Source: DATEPR01 sp036502345
GTDB taxonomy: Bacteria > Actinomycetota > Actinomycetes > Mycobacteriales > Pseudonocardiaceae
Length of the DNA stretch: 50,439 nt
NCBI GenBank assembly: GCA_036502345.1
Contig: DASXYT010000082.1
Location: 1-50,439, forward strand
Direction: 5' to 3'
Both the position numbers and the translations under genes were made by a program. Shown here piece by piece: positions 41,946 through 50,176 of the stretch (position 1 is the first letter of the stretch; each line of letters begins with the position of its first letter). The notes beneath the pieces were generated by a model that worked only from the letters and a program-made list of their open reading frames with translations, did no database searches and was not told the DNA's origin.

Positions 41946-43226
41946 CTACTGCTCCTCCGGCTGCCGAGCCCTCGGCAGCCGGTCGGCGCTGGCCGACGGC
42001 GCGAAACAGGAGCGGTTGCGGCCGTCCTCCTTGGCCCGGTAGAGCGCGGCGTCCGCGGCCAGCAGCAGCTCGTCCAGGTCGCACCCGCTCTGCGGGTAGG
42101 CGGCCACCCCTGCCGACGCCGTGACGGTGACCTGCTCGTGGGTGTCCGGTGAGGTGACCGAGATGTTGCCGATGCAGCGCCGGAACCGCTCGGCGACCGA
42201 GCCCAGGTCCAGCGGGTCGATGTTCGGGGTGAGGATCATGAACTCCTCGCCGCCGAACCGGCCGACCAGGTCGTAGTCGCGGGACTCCTTGCGCAGCGCC
42301 TCGGACACCGCCTTGAGCACCGCGTCGCCGGTGAGGTGGCCGTAGGTGTCGTTGACCCGCTTGAAGTGGTCCAGGTCGAGCATCAGCACGCCGGCCGCGG
42401 TCTGCTGGCGCTCCGCCCTGGCCAGCTCGCCTCTGGCCAGCTCGCTCCAGTGCATGGCGTTGCTCAGGCCCGTCTTGGAGTCCACCCGCGAGGCAAGTTC
42501 GTACTTGCGCAGCAGCAGGCTGCGGTGCAGGACCAGCAGCGGCGGCAGGATCAGCACCAGGAACCACGGGTCGTGCACCATGACCAGCGCGGCGACGGCG
42601 CCCAGCGCGAGGCCGGCCATCTCGACCAGGTTGTTGTCGAAGCCGCCGGTCGCGTCCCGCGAGGTGACCTTCGGCGAGGACATGAAGATGATCGCCACGA
42701 CGAGGGCGAGGTTGACCAGCCAGCGCATCGCGCCGGCCAGGATGATCACCGCGACGCCGTTCCACGATGTGGGCAGGCCGGGGTAGAGCCCGGCGGGCAG
42801 TCCGGCGTACAGGACGGCCGCGGACGCCTCGCTGGCGAGTACGACGACGCACGAGCTGTACAGCCAGCGGAAGGTCTGCAGCGTGTCGACCCGCAGTCGG
42901 TTGTGCAGGCAGGTCACCACGACGAGGCCGATGCTCAGCGCGGGCGGCAGCAACAGCAGGCCGGCGAACGTCCAGACGGACTTCAGGTCCATGTGCGGCG
43001 TGTGGGCCCGGGTGCCCTCCCGGATGCGTTCCACACCTCGGACGAGTTCCATGTGCAGGATCGATCCCACGCCGAGCACGGCGAAGATCACCCAATCGTG
43101 TCGATGGATCGGCAGCCGCAGCACCACCGCGGCTGTGACCAGCGCCGTCACGACCTCGATGACGATGACCATCACGACGGCCGGTCGGCGCAGCGACCAG
43201 ACCGGCCACCGTCGAATCCAGGCCAT
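41946..43226 (-). CDS. Membrane-bound GGDEF diguanylate cyclase
   Basis: A 426-residue protein. The N-terminal 250 residues hold about six to eight membrane helices (MASE-like sensor, no clear ligand). The GGDEF domain follows (about 255-410: DSKTGLSNAMHWSELARGEL, MLDLDHFKRVNDTYGHLTGDAVL, YDLVGRFGGEEFMILTP, ASAGVAAYP). The active site is GGEEF, intact. An I-site RDYD lies exactly five residues before it, so product inhibition by c-di-GMP is expected. No EAL domain. The ATG at 43226 (MAWIRRWPVW) starts just before the first helix; a longer frame exists upstream. Confidence 0.9.
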   Translation of the reverse strand: MAWIRRWPVWSLRRPAVVMVIVIEVVTALVTAAVVLRLPIHRHDWVIFAVLGVGSILHMELVRGVERIREGTRAHTPHMDLKSVWTFAGLLLLPPALSIGLVVVTCLHNRLRVDTLQTFRWLYSSCVVVLASEASAAVLYAGLPAGLYPGLPTSWNGVAVIILAGAMRWLVNLALVVAIIFMSSPKVTSRDATGGFDNNLVEMAGLALGAVAALVMVHDPWFLVLILPPLLVLHRSLLLRKYELASRVDSKTGLSNAMHWSELARGELARAERQQTAAGVLMLDLDHFKRVNDTYGHLTGDAVLKAVSEALRKESRDYDLVGRFGGEEFMILTPNIDPLDLGSVAERFRRCIGNISVTSPDTHEQVTVTASAGVAAYPQSGCDLDELLLAADAALYRAKEDGRNRSCFAPSASADRLPRARQPEEQ

Positions 43227-43561
43227 CGGCCAATGGTTTCGACTGCCGCCGTTACGGTTACCTACTGGTGATCCCCCGTCCGATACCACACAATGGACAG
43301 TAGCCGACCGGACATGACTGGTCACGGGCTGTCTTCCGAAAAACTCTAGACTGTTCGGGTGACCACAATGCGTGACCATACGAGTTGAGATTCGTTATGT
43401 ACCGCAACGGGGTCGCGAGTGACATCATTTGACCTGTGGACTACCTGCCCACGCCCTGACCAGCCAGCTGCCGTGGCCGTACAGCCGCGGTTGTGGCCGG
43501 GCGCCACCCCAACGCCCGCCCGCAGACGTCGATCTCGTCAGTTTGATTGTGGAGGAATCCG
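43227..43561. promoter_or_regulatory. Divergent intergenic region, GGDEF gene and micro-ORF
   Basis: About 335 bp that must carry the promoters of the minus-strand GGDEF gene and the plus-strand micro-ORF. A possible -35 TTGACC occurs at 43430-43435. No strong dyad or repeat was seen. Overlapping frames here have no ribosome sites or domains. Confidence 0.3.
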
Positions 43562-43636
43562 ATGAACGCCACATACCAGGCAGCCGCAGCAGCCAAGGAC
43601 ATCAGTTGGAAGCGGAAGCGGGACATCAGCTGGTAA
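43562..43636 (+). CDS. 24-residue micro-ORF with duplicated DISW motif
   Basis: The peptide starts MNATYQ, has an AAAAA run, and ends with two copies of DISW separated by KRKR (KDISW-KRKR-DISW, TAA stop). A textbook GGAGG (43551-43555) lies six bases before the ATG, the best ribosome site in this interval. The codons of the two DISW copies differ only at Ser (AGT, AGC). It is too short for automatic annotation. I do not recognise the family. The repeated aromatic-ended core recalls RiPP precursors or signal peptides, but no modifying enzyme is adjacent; the MFS exporter converges on it. A TM-containing minus-strand frame overlaps and is a weaker alternative. Confidence 0.5.
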   Translation: MNATYQAAAAAKDISWKRKRDISW

Positions 43637-43658
43637 ACGCTTGGCCGTCCATCACCCG

Positions 43659-44909
43659 TCACGCTTCGACAGTAGTAATGGACACAGCGTGCCTGGCGCG
43701 GTAGTAGGCCGTTGCGGCGGCCAATGCCACCAGCACTCCGACCCCTCCGAATATCCCGACCACCATTGACGGCGGCACACTGTCCGCCGCGAGGCCGGCC
43801 AGGACCACCCCCAGGCCCTGGGCGACTCGAATGCTGGTGTTGGCCAGGCCGTAGGCCTGGCCACGATTCGCATCAGGGACAGCACGGACGAATGCGGCGG
43901 CGGCGACAGTCTGGTGCGACGCCGCTGCGCCGGACAACGCCAGGATCACCAGCGTGCCAACCAGGTTCGGGTGGGCAAAGCAGATCAGCAACACGGCGCA
44001 GGCTGCGATGGCCATTGGTCCGAGCAGCCTGAGCCGAGGCTCTGGTGGGACCAGTCGCAGCAGCATGATCATGCCCAGGGCATTGCCGGCCGGAAACGCC
44101 GCGAACAGCAGGCCTGCGGTGAGCGCACCGCCACCCAACTCGTGCGCGTACGGCACGGCGAGTCCTTCGCCGATCACGTAGAAGCCGCAGATGCAGGCAA
44201 TTCCGACAAGTGCGCGCAGGTTGCGGTCGTGCCACACCAGGTCGGTGCCGGCGCGTAGGGCCGCGATGGTCGCTTTTGCCTGGCTTGTCGGCAGTCCGTC
44301 GCCCTTGTGCGACGGCGGCCGGGTGGAGGTGCCCAGTCGGACCAGCAGCGCCGACGCCACGAACGTGCCAGCGTCGATGAGCAGTGCCACGTGGGTACCG
44401 GTGAACGCCACGATGACGCCACCGACGACGTAGCCGAACAACTGACCCGTCTGGTACGTGATGTTGACCACGGCCTGGCCTGCGATGAACGCGTCTCCGC
44501 CGAGCATCGAGGGCAGGACGGCGCCCCGTGCCGCGTTGAACGGCGACGCGAGCAGTTGCACCACCACCAGCAGCACGCACAGCAGCGCCAGCGGCATCCC
44601 CGGGATCGCCATCAGCGCGACCAGCCCCGCACGGGACACGTCCGCCACGACCATGACCTCGCGCCGGGGGAACCGGTCGGCAAGGCCGGACAGCAGCGGG
44701 CCGCCGATCAGGTCGGGCAGGAGCGTGAGCGCGTACGTCAGCGCCGTCAGGGCCGCCGAGTGCGTGCGCGCGAAGACCAGCAGGGCAAGCGCCACCCTGG
44801 CGAGTTGATCCCCCACAATGGACAGCACAAGTGCGGCCCACAGCGCCTGGAACTCGCCGACCCGGAAGACGTCGCGGAACGTTGCCTGCCCATTCCGCTG
44901 GTCGGACAC
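43659..44909 (-). CDS. MFS transporter (DHA3-like efflux family)
   Basis: A 416-residue protein with about 12 hydrophobic helices. MFS signatures are visible: LSGLADRFPRREVMVVADVSRAG between helices 2 and 3, and a long central loop (about 195-230). The layout resembles the DHA3 drug/macrolide efflux group, with a small-molecule export role by proton antiport. The substrate is unknown. The GTG at 44909 or the TTG one codon upstream may be the start, with GAGGGGG ahead. It is transcribed away from rarA and ends 22 bases past the micro-ORF stop. Confidence 0.87.
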   Translation of the reverse strand: MSDQRNGQATFRDVFRVGEFQALWAALVLSIVGDQLARVALALLVFARTHSAALTALTYALTLLPDLIGGPLLSGLADRFPRREVMVVADVSRAGLVALMAIPGMPLALLCVLLVVVQLLASPFNAARGAVLPSMLGGDAFIAGQAVVNITYQTGQLFGYVVGGVIVAFTGTHVALLIDAGTFVASALLVRLGTSTRPPSHKGDGLPTSQAKATIAALRAGTDLVWHDRNLRALVGIACICGFYVIGEGLAVPYAHELGGGALTAGLLFAAFPAGNALGMIMLLRLVPPEPRLRLLGPMAIAACAVLLICFAHPNLVGTLVILALSGAAASHQTVAAAAFVRAVPDANRGQAYGLANTSIRVAQGLGVVLAGLAADSVPPSMVVGIFGGVGVLVALAAATAYYRARHAVSITTVEA

Positions 44910-45057
44910 CAAGAGTCACCCCCTCAACACATAGGGTCTAGTTGTACCTGCCGAACGGGGCGAGGAAAAGCGGTTCCGCCGATATCCCGATTAACAGTCG
45001 GCGAGTGGCCTACCGCCTTCGGATGACCGTCGTAGTCGGCGCCTAGCATGTCGTAGC

Positions 45058-46503
45058 GTGCAGGACGGTCTGTTTGGGGAGCGCATCGACGGTGCTGGCG
45101 ACGGTCAGGAGGACCTGTTCGGTGGGGTTTCCGACGGCTCGGCGGACGCCCGGGGTGGCCAGGGTCACGGTGCCCATTCCATGGTGAATATGAAGGCGCC
45201 GCTTGCTGTCCGGATGCGTCCGCAGACCCTCGACGAGGTGCTCGGCCAGGACCATCTGCTCGGCGCCGGTGCGCCGCTGCGCAGGCTGGTCGAGGGAGCG
45301 GCGCCGGCATCGGTGCTGCTCTACGGGCCGCCGGGCACCGGCAAAACCACCCTCGCCACGCTCGTTTCATCGGCCACCGGCAGACGGTTCGTCGCGTTGT
45401 CCGCGCTGTCCGCCGGTGTGAAGGAAGTCCGCGCGGTCATCGACCAGGCCAAGCTGCGGCTGCGCTCCGGCGGTGAGGCGCCGGTGCTGTTCATCGACGA
45501 GGTGCACCGGTTCTCCAAGACCCAGCAGGACGCGCTGCTCGGTGCCGTCGAGGACCGGACCGTGCTGCTGGTGGCCGCGACCACGGAGAACCCGTCGTTC
45601 TCCGTGGTGTCCCCGCTGCTGTCCCGGTCGCTGGTGCTGCAACTGCGCCCACTGACCGACGACGACGTGCGAGCCCTGGTGTTGCGCGCGGTGACCGACC
45701 CGCGTGGTCTCGGCGGTGCGCTGCCGTTGGCCAAGGACGCCGAGGACCACCTGGTCCGACTGGCGGGCGGGGACGCGCGGCGGGCGCTGACCGCGCTGGA
45801 GGCCGCCGCCGAGGCGGCCACCTCCACCGGCGCTGCCGAGATCGGCCTGGCCACCGTCGAGGCGGCCGTGGACAAGGCGGCGGTCCGCTACGACAGGGAC
45901 GGCGACCAGCACTACGACGTGATCAGCGCGTTCATCAAGTCCATCCGGGGCTCCGACGTGGACGCGGCACTGCACTATCTGGCCAGGATGATCGAAGCGG
46001 GCGAGGACGCCAGGTTCATCGCGCGGCGGCTCGTCGTGCACGCCAGCGAGGACGTCGGCATGGCCGACCCGACCGCGTTGCAGACCGCGACCGCGGCAGC
46101 CGCCGCGGTCCAGTTGATCGGCATGCCGGAGGCCCGGCTGGCGCTCGCCCAGGCCACCGTCCATCTGGCCACGGCGCCGAAGTCCAACGCGATCGTGATG
46201 GCCATCGACAGCGCGCTGGGCGACGTGCGGGCCGGTGCCGCCGGCACCGTGCCGCCGCACCTGCGCGACGGCCACTACGCCGGTGCGGCCAAGCTGGGCA
46301 ACGCACAGGGCTACCAGTACCCGCACGACGTGCCCGACGGCGTGCTCACCCAGCAGTACCCGCCGGACGAACTGGTCGGCCGGGACTACTACCAGCCGAC
46401 CCAACGCGGCGCGGAACGCGTCATCGCCGAGCGGGTGCCGAAACTGCGCAGAGTCGTGAGGGGCACCGAACCCCCGGCCGAGGACGGTCAGCCGTCCGGC
46501 TGA
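45058..46503 (+). CDS. rarA: Replication-associated recombination AAA+ ATPase RarA/MgsA
   Basis: A 481-residue clamp-loader-like ATPase acting at stalled replication forks. Walker A GPPGTGKTT (about residues 89-97), Walker B LFIDEVHRF, sensor 1 TTENPSF, then the helical MgsA tetramerisation domain at the C-terminus (YDVISAFIKSIRGSDVDAALHYLARMI, EDVGMADP, YPHDVPDG). The first 45 residues are an extension holding QDGLF and QEDLF, both resembling beta-clamp-binding motifs. It corresponds to Rv2559c. The GTG at 45058 is the first start and includes both motifs. Confidence 0.94.
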   Translation: MQDGLFGERIDGAGDGQEDLFGGVSDGSADARGGQGHGAHSMVNMKAPLAVRMRPQTLDEVLGQDHLLGAGAPLRRLVEGAAPASVLLYGPPGTGKTTLATLVSSATGRRFVALSALSAGVKEVRAVIDQAKLRLRSGGEAPVLFIDEVHRFSKTQQDALLGAVEDRTVLLVAATTENPSFSVVSPLLSRSLVLQLRPLTDDDVRALVLRAVTDPRGLGGALPLAKDAEDHLVRLAGGDARRALTALEAAAEAATSTGAAEIGLATVEAAVDKAAVRYDRDGDQHYDVISAFIKSIRGSDVDAALHYLARMIEAGEDARFIARRLVVHASEDVGMADPTALQTATAAAAAVQLIGMPEARLALAQATVHLATAPKSNAIVMAIDSALGDVRAGAAGTVPPHLRDGHYAGAAKLGNAQGYQYPHDVPDGVLTQQYPPDELVGRDYYQPTQRGAERVIAERVPKLRRVVRGTEPPAEDGQPSG

Positions 46504-46664
46504 ATCCGTGTTGTCGATCTCGGCACCGTTTCCTGCCGTTGATCACGGTGTCCCCGGTGACCGGTCCGTCCCGGAGCGCGGGGACGCTGGTCGGCGCGGT
46601 AGCCTGACCGCCATCGCGCGGCACGGACCTGCGCGTCCCCACACGCCGTACCTCGGGAGGATTC

Positions 46665-47075
46665 GTGTCGGCAGGGCAGATTGCCGCGCTCGTCGCCGCC
46701 GGCGCCTTCGTGTTGCTGGTGCTGCTGCTCGCGGTCCCGCTGATCAAGCTGGGCAAGACGCTGGATGAGGCGACGCTCGCGATCCGCAAGGCATCCGAGA
46801 ACTCCGACCCGCTGTTCACCGGCGCCAACACCACGTTCGACCACGTGAACACCCAGCTGGAGCGGGTCGACGGCATCACCGCCAACGCCCGCGCGGTGTC
46901 CGGCAACGTGTCGGCGCTGACCTCGCTGTTCACCGCGACGCTGGGCGGCCCGCTGGTCAAGACGGCGGCCCTGTCCTACGGCGTCAGCAGGGCGATCCGG
47001 GCCCGCCGCAGGTCGGCGGCCGAGGTGCCCGGCAAGCATTCCCGTAAGCAGCGTCGACGCGGAGGCAGGAAGTGA
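46665..47075 (+). CDS. DUF948-family small membrane protein
   Basis: A 136-residue protein with one N-terminal membrane helix (about residues 5-27) and a cytoplasmic helical part (LIKLGKTLDEATLAIRKASENSDPLFTGANTTFDHVNTQLERVDGITANARAVSGNVSALTSLF) typical of DUF948. The C-terminal 30 residues are strongly basic. Function unknown. GTG 46665 follows GGGAGG closely. It overlaps the next gene at the start/stop (GTGA). In mycobacteria similar genes also sit just before alaS. Confidence 0.87.
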   Translation: MSAGQIAALVAAGAFVLLVLLLAVPLIKLGKTLDEATLAIRKASENSDPLFTGANTTFDHVNTQLERVDGITANARAVSGNVSALTSLFTATLGGPLVKTAALSYGVSRAIRARRRSAAEVPGKHSRKQRRRGGRK

Positions 47076-47410
47076 TGAAGCGGCTGTTCTGGCTCGGCGT
47101 CGGCGTTGCCGCCGGCGTCGTGCTGTCCCGCAAGGCAGGCCAGGCCGCAAGGCAGGCGACTCCGGCGGGCATGGCGGGTAATCTGGGTGGTGCGATCAGC
47201 GAACTCGCTGGTGCACTGGGTACGTTCGGCGCCGACATCAGGGCGGGCATGGCCGAACGGGAACGGGAACTGACGGACACGGTGGAACAGCGGACGGGCA
47301 TCAACCCGACCCCTCGGCACGCGCTCCGCGCCGCCGAGGAGACGCTGCGCGCCAGCGCACCCTCGGCCCGCCGCCCCAACCGGGCGCGAGCTCGCAGGGC
47401 GGATGGCTGA
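47072..47410 (+). CDS. Small DUF6167-like protein next to alaS
   Basis: A 112-residue protein with a hydrophobic N-terminus (MMKRLFWLGVGVAAGVVLS) and a helical middle (GNLGGAISELAGALGTFGADIRAGMAERERELTDTVEQR), ending in an Arg/Ala-rich tail. Function is unknown; such proteins regularly precede alaS in actinobacteria. The start is GTG 47072 or ATG 47075; both are served by GGAGGCAGGA upstream. Confidence 0.82.
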   Translation: MMKRLFWLGVGVAAGVVLSRKAGQAARQATPAGMAGNLGGAISELAGALGTFGADIRAGMAERERELTDTVEQRTGINPTPRHALRAAEETLRASAPSARRPNRARARRADG

Positions 47411-47500
47411 CGCTCGCGCCGGTTAGCGCGAGCCATGGAGATCCGCCGGCCATTCGCCGCCCCCGCGTCCAGCAGCCCCACTTCTCGCGAGGAACCCAAC

Positions 47501-50164
47501 GTGCAGACCCACGAGATCATCAAACGTTTCCGAGATCACTTCGAACGCAACGGCCACACGGTCGTGCCCAGCGCGCCGCTGATCCTGGACGACCCGAACC
47601 TGTTGTTCGTCAACGCCGGCATGGTGCCGTTCAAGCCGTACTTCCTCGGTGAGGCGCCGCCGCCGTACCCGCGTGCGACAAGTATCCAGAAGTGCGTGCG
47701 TACGCCGGACATCGACGAGGTCGGCAAGACAACGCGGCACAACACCTTCTTCCAGATGGCCGGCAACTTCTCGTTCGGCGACTACTTCAAGGAAGGCGCG
47801 ATCACGCTCGCCTGGGAGCTGATCACGTCCTCGGTCGCCGACGGCGGCTACGGGTTCGACGCGGACCGCATCTGGCCCACCGTCTACCACGACGACGACG
47901 AGGCCTTCGAGCTGTGGCGCAAGATCTCCGGCCTGCCGGCCGAGCGGATCCAGCGGCGGGGCGCGGAGGACAACTTCTGGGACATGGGCGTGCCCGGCCC
48001 GTGCGGCCCGTGCTCGGAGATCTTCTTCGACCGTGGCCCGCAGTACGGCCGGGACGGCGGCCCGACCGTGGACGAGGAGCGGTTCCTGGAGATCTGGAAC
48101 CTGGTCTTCATGCAGGACGTCCGCGGCGAGGGCAGTCCGAAGAAGGGCTTCCCGGTCATCGGTGAGCTGCCGGCGAAGAACATCGACACCGGTATGGGTG
48201 TCGAGCGGGTGGCGACGCTGCTGCAGGGCGTGGAGAACGTCTACGAGACCGACCTGGTCCGCTCGGTGATCAGCAAGGCCGAGCAGCTGTCCGGCCGCCG
48301 CTACGGCGCCGACAAGACCGACGACGTGCGGTTCCGCGTGATCGCCGACCACGCGCGCAGCGGCGTGATGCTGATCGGTGACGGCGTGACGCCGGGCAAC
48401 GAGGCCCGCGGCTACGTGCTGCGCAGGCTGCTGCGCCGGATCGTCCGTTCCGCGCGACTGCTCGGCGTGCACGAGCCGGTGCTCGGCGAGTTCGCGTCGG
48501 TGGTGCGCGACGAGATGGGGCCGTCCTACCCGGAACTGGTGTCGGACTTCCCGCGCATCGAGTCGGTGATCACGGGCGAGGAGGACGCGTTCCTGACGAC
48601 CCTGACCAGCGGTTCGCGCATCTTCGACGTGGCTGCGCAGGACACCAGGAAGGCGGGTGGCCTCGTGCTGCCCGGCGACAAGGCCTTCCAGCTGCACGAC
48701 ACCTACGGTTTCCCGATCGACCTCACCCTGGAGATGGCGTCCGAGCAGGGCCTGACCGTGGACGAGGACGGGTTCCGCAGGCTGATGGCGGAGCAGCGCG
48801 AGCGGGCCAAGGCGGACGCGGCCAAGCGCAGGACGGGGCACGGCGACCGAACGGTCTACCGCGACCTGCTGGCGTTGGGCGCCACCGACTTCGTCGGTTA
48901 CGAGCAGCTGACCTCCGAGTCGGTGGTGCGCGGCATCATCAAGGACGGCCAGCGGGTGCGTGACGCGGGCGAGGGCGAGATCGTCGAGGTCGTGCTGGAC
49001 CGCACGCCGCTGTACGCGGAGTCCGGTGGCCAGGACAGCGACGCCGGTGTCATCACGGCGGACAGCCTGGAACTGGAAGTGCTCGACGTGCAGAAGGTGG
49101 CCCGCAAGCTGTGGGTGCACCAGGTGCGGGTGCGCGGCGGCGAGGTGACCGAGGGCCAGCAGGTGCTGGCGCAGGTCGACCCGGAGTGGCGGGTCGGTGC
49201 CCGACAGGGCCATTCCGGCACGCACGTCGTGCACGCGGCGCTGCGCCAGGTGCTCGGCCCGAGCGCGCTGCAGAGCGGTTCCTACAACAAGCCCGGCTAC
49301 CTGCGGCTGGACTTCGCGTGGCAGGGCGGCCTGTCCCCGGCGACCCGCAGCGAGATCGAAGAGGTCAGCAACCTCGCGGTGCGCAAGGACCTGCCGGTCC
49401 GGGTGGTCTACACGACCATCCCCGGCGCGCAGGAACTCGGCGCGCTCGCGCTGTTCGGCGAGACCTACGACGACGAGGTCAGGGTCGTCGAGATCGGTGG
49501 CCCGTGGTCGCGTGAGCTGTGCGGTGGTACGCACGTCGAGCACTCGTCGCAGATCGGTTCCGTCGCGCTGCTCGGCGAGTCCTCCATCGGTTCGGGTGTG
49601 CGGCGCATCGAGGCTTACGTCGGCCTTGAGGCCTTCCAGTACCTGGCGAAGGAACGGGCGCTGGTGCAGAACCTGGCCGGCCTGCTCAAGGTGCCCGACG
49701 TCGAGGTGCCCGCGCGGGTCGAGGCGCTGATCGAGCGGCTGCGCGTGGCCGAGAAGGAACTGGAACGGCTGCACGGCGAACGGCTGCTCGGCTCGGTCGG
49801 CGAGCTGGCCGACAAGGCGGAGGACGTCGCCGGCGTCTCCCTGGTGGCCACCGCGCTGCCGGCCGGTGTGAGCGCGGGTGACGTGCGCAGCCTGGCCAGC
49901 AACGTGCGGGACCGACTGGGCGACCGGCCCGGTGTGGTCGCGTTGTTCTCCACGGTGGACGGCAAGGTCAACTTCGTGGTGGCCACGACAGCGGCGGCGC
50001 GGTCGAAGGGCCTGGCGGCCGGCAAGCTGGTGCCGGCGTTCGCCCCGACGATCGAGGCGAGGGGCGGCGGCAAGCCGGATCTGGCGCAGGGCGGCGGCAG
50101 CAAGCCTGCCGGTGTGCCGGCCGCGATCGAGGCGTTGCGGGCCGAGTTGACCGACCGGCCCTGA
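47501..50164 (+). CDS. alaS: Alanyl-tRNA synthetase
   Basis: An 887-residue class II synthetase. Catalytic domain (FLNAGMVPFKPYFLG-like FVNAGMVPFKPYFLGE, RTPDIDEVGKTTRHNTFFQMAGNFSFGDYFK), tRNA-recognition part, an editing domain with the zinc ligands HSGTH and CGGTHV, and a C-terminal C-Ala domain ending GGGKPDLAQGGG. The open frame begins upstream, but GTG 47501 (VQTHEIIKRFRDHF) is chosen because it matches known AlaRS N-termini and has GCGAGGA seven bases ahead. Confidence 0.96.
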   Translation: MQTHEIIKRFRDHFERNGHTVVPSAPLILDDPNLLFVNAGMVPFKPYFLGEAPPPYPRATSIQKCVRTPDIDEVGKTTRHNTFFQMAGNFSFGDYFKEGAITLAWELITSSVADGGYGFDADRIWPTVYHDDDEAFELWRKISGLPAERIQRRGAEDNFWDMGVPGPCGPCSEIFFDRGPQYGRDGGPTVDEERFLEIWNLVFMQDVRGEGSPKKGFPVIGELPAKNIDTGMGVERVATLLQGVENVYETDLVRSVISKAEQLSGRRYGADKTDDVRFRVIADHARSGVMLIGDGVTPGNEARGYVLRRLLRRIVRSARLLGVHEPVLGEFASVVRDEMGPSYPELVSDFPRIESVITGEEDAFLTTLTSGSRIFDVAAQDTRKAGGLVLPGDKAFQLHDTYGFPIDLTLEMASEQGLTVDEDGFRRLMAEQRERAKADAAKRRTGHGDRTVYRDLLALGATDFVGYEQLTSESVVRGIIKDGQRVRDAGEGEIVEVVLDRTPLYAESGGQDSDAGVITADSLELEVLDVQKVARKLWVHQVRVRGGEVTEGQQVLAQVDPEWRVGARQGHSGTHVVHAALRQVLGPSALQSGSYNKPGYLRLDFAWQGGLSPATRSEIEEVSNLAVRKDLPVRVVYTTIPGAQELGALALFGETYDDEVRVVEIGGPWSRELCGGTHVEHSSQIGSVALLGESSIGSGVRRIEAYVGLEAFQYLAKERALVQNLAGLLKVPDVEVPARVEALIERLRVAEKELERLHGERLLGSVGELADKAEDVAGVSLVATALPAGVSAGDVRSLASNVRDRLGDRPGVVALFSTVDGKVNFVVATTAAARSKGLAAGKLVPAFAPTIEARGGGKPDLAQGGGSKPAGVPAAIEALRAELTDRP

Positions 50165-50176
50165 GTCGGCACGACA

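Noticed and set aside
43441..43662. 73-residue minus-strand frame with a hydrophobic stretch, overlapping the DISW micro-ORF
   Set aside because: No good ribosome site and a low-complexity C-terminus; the plus-strand micro-ORF has the better signals. Not fully excluded.
47423..49774. 783-residue minus-strand open frame over alaS
   Set aside because: It is antisense to a complete alaS and shows no recognisable motif.
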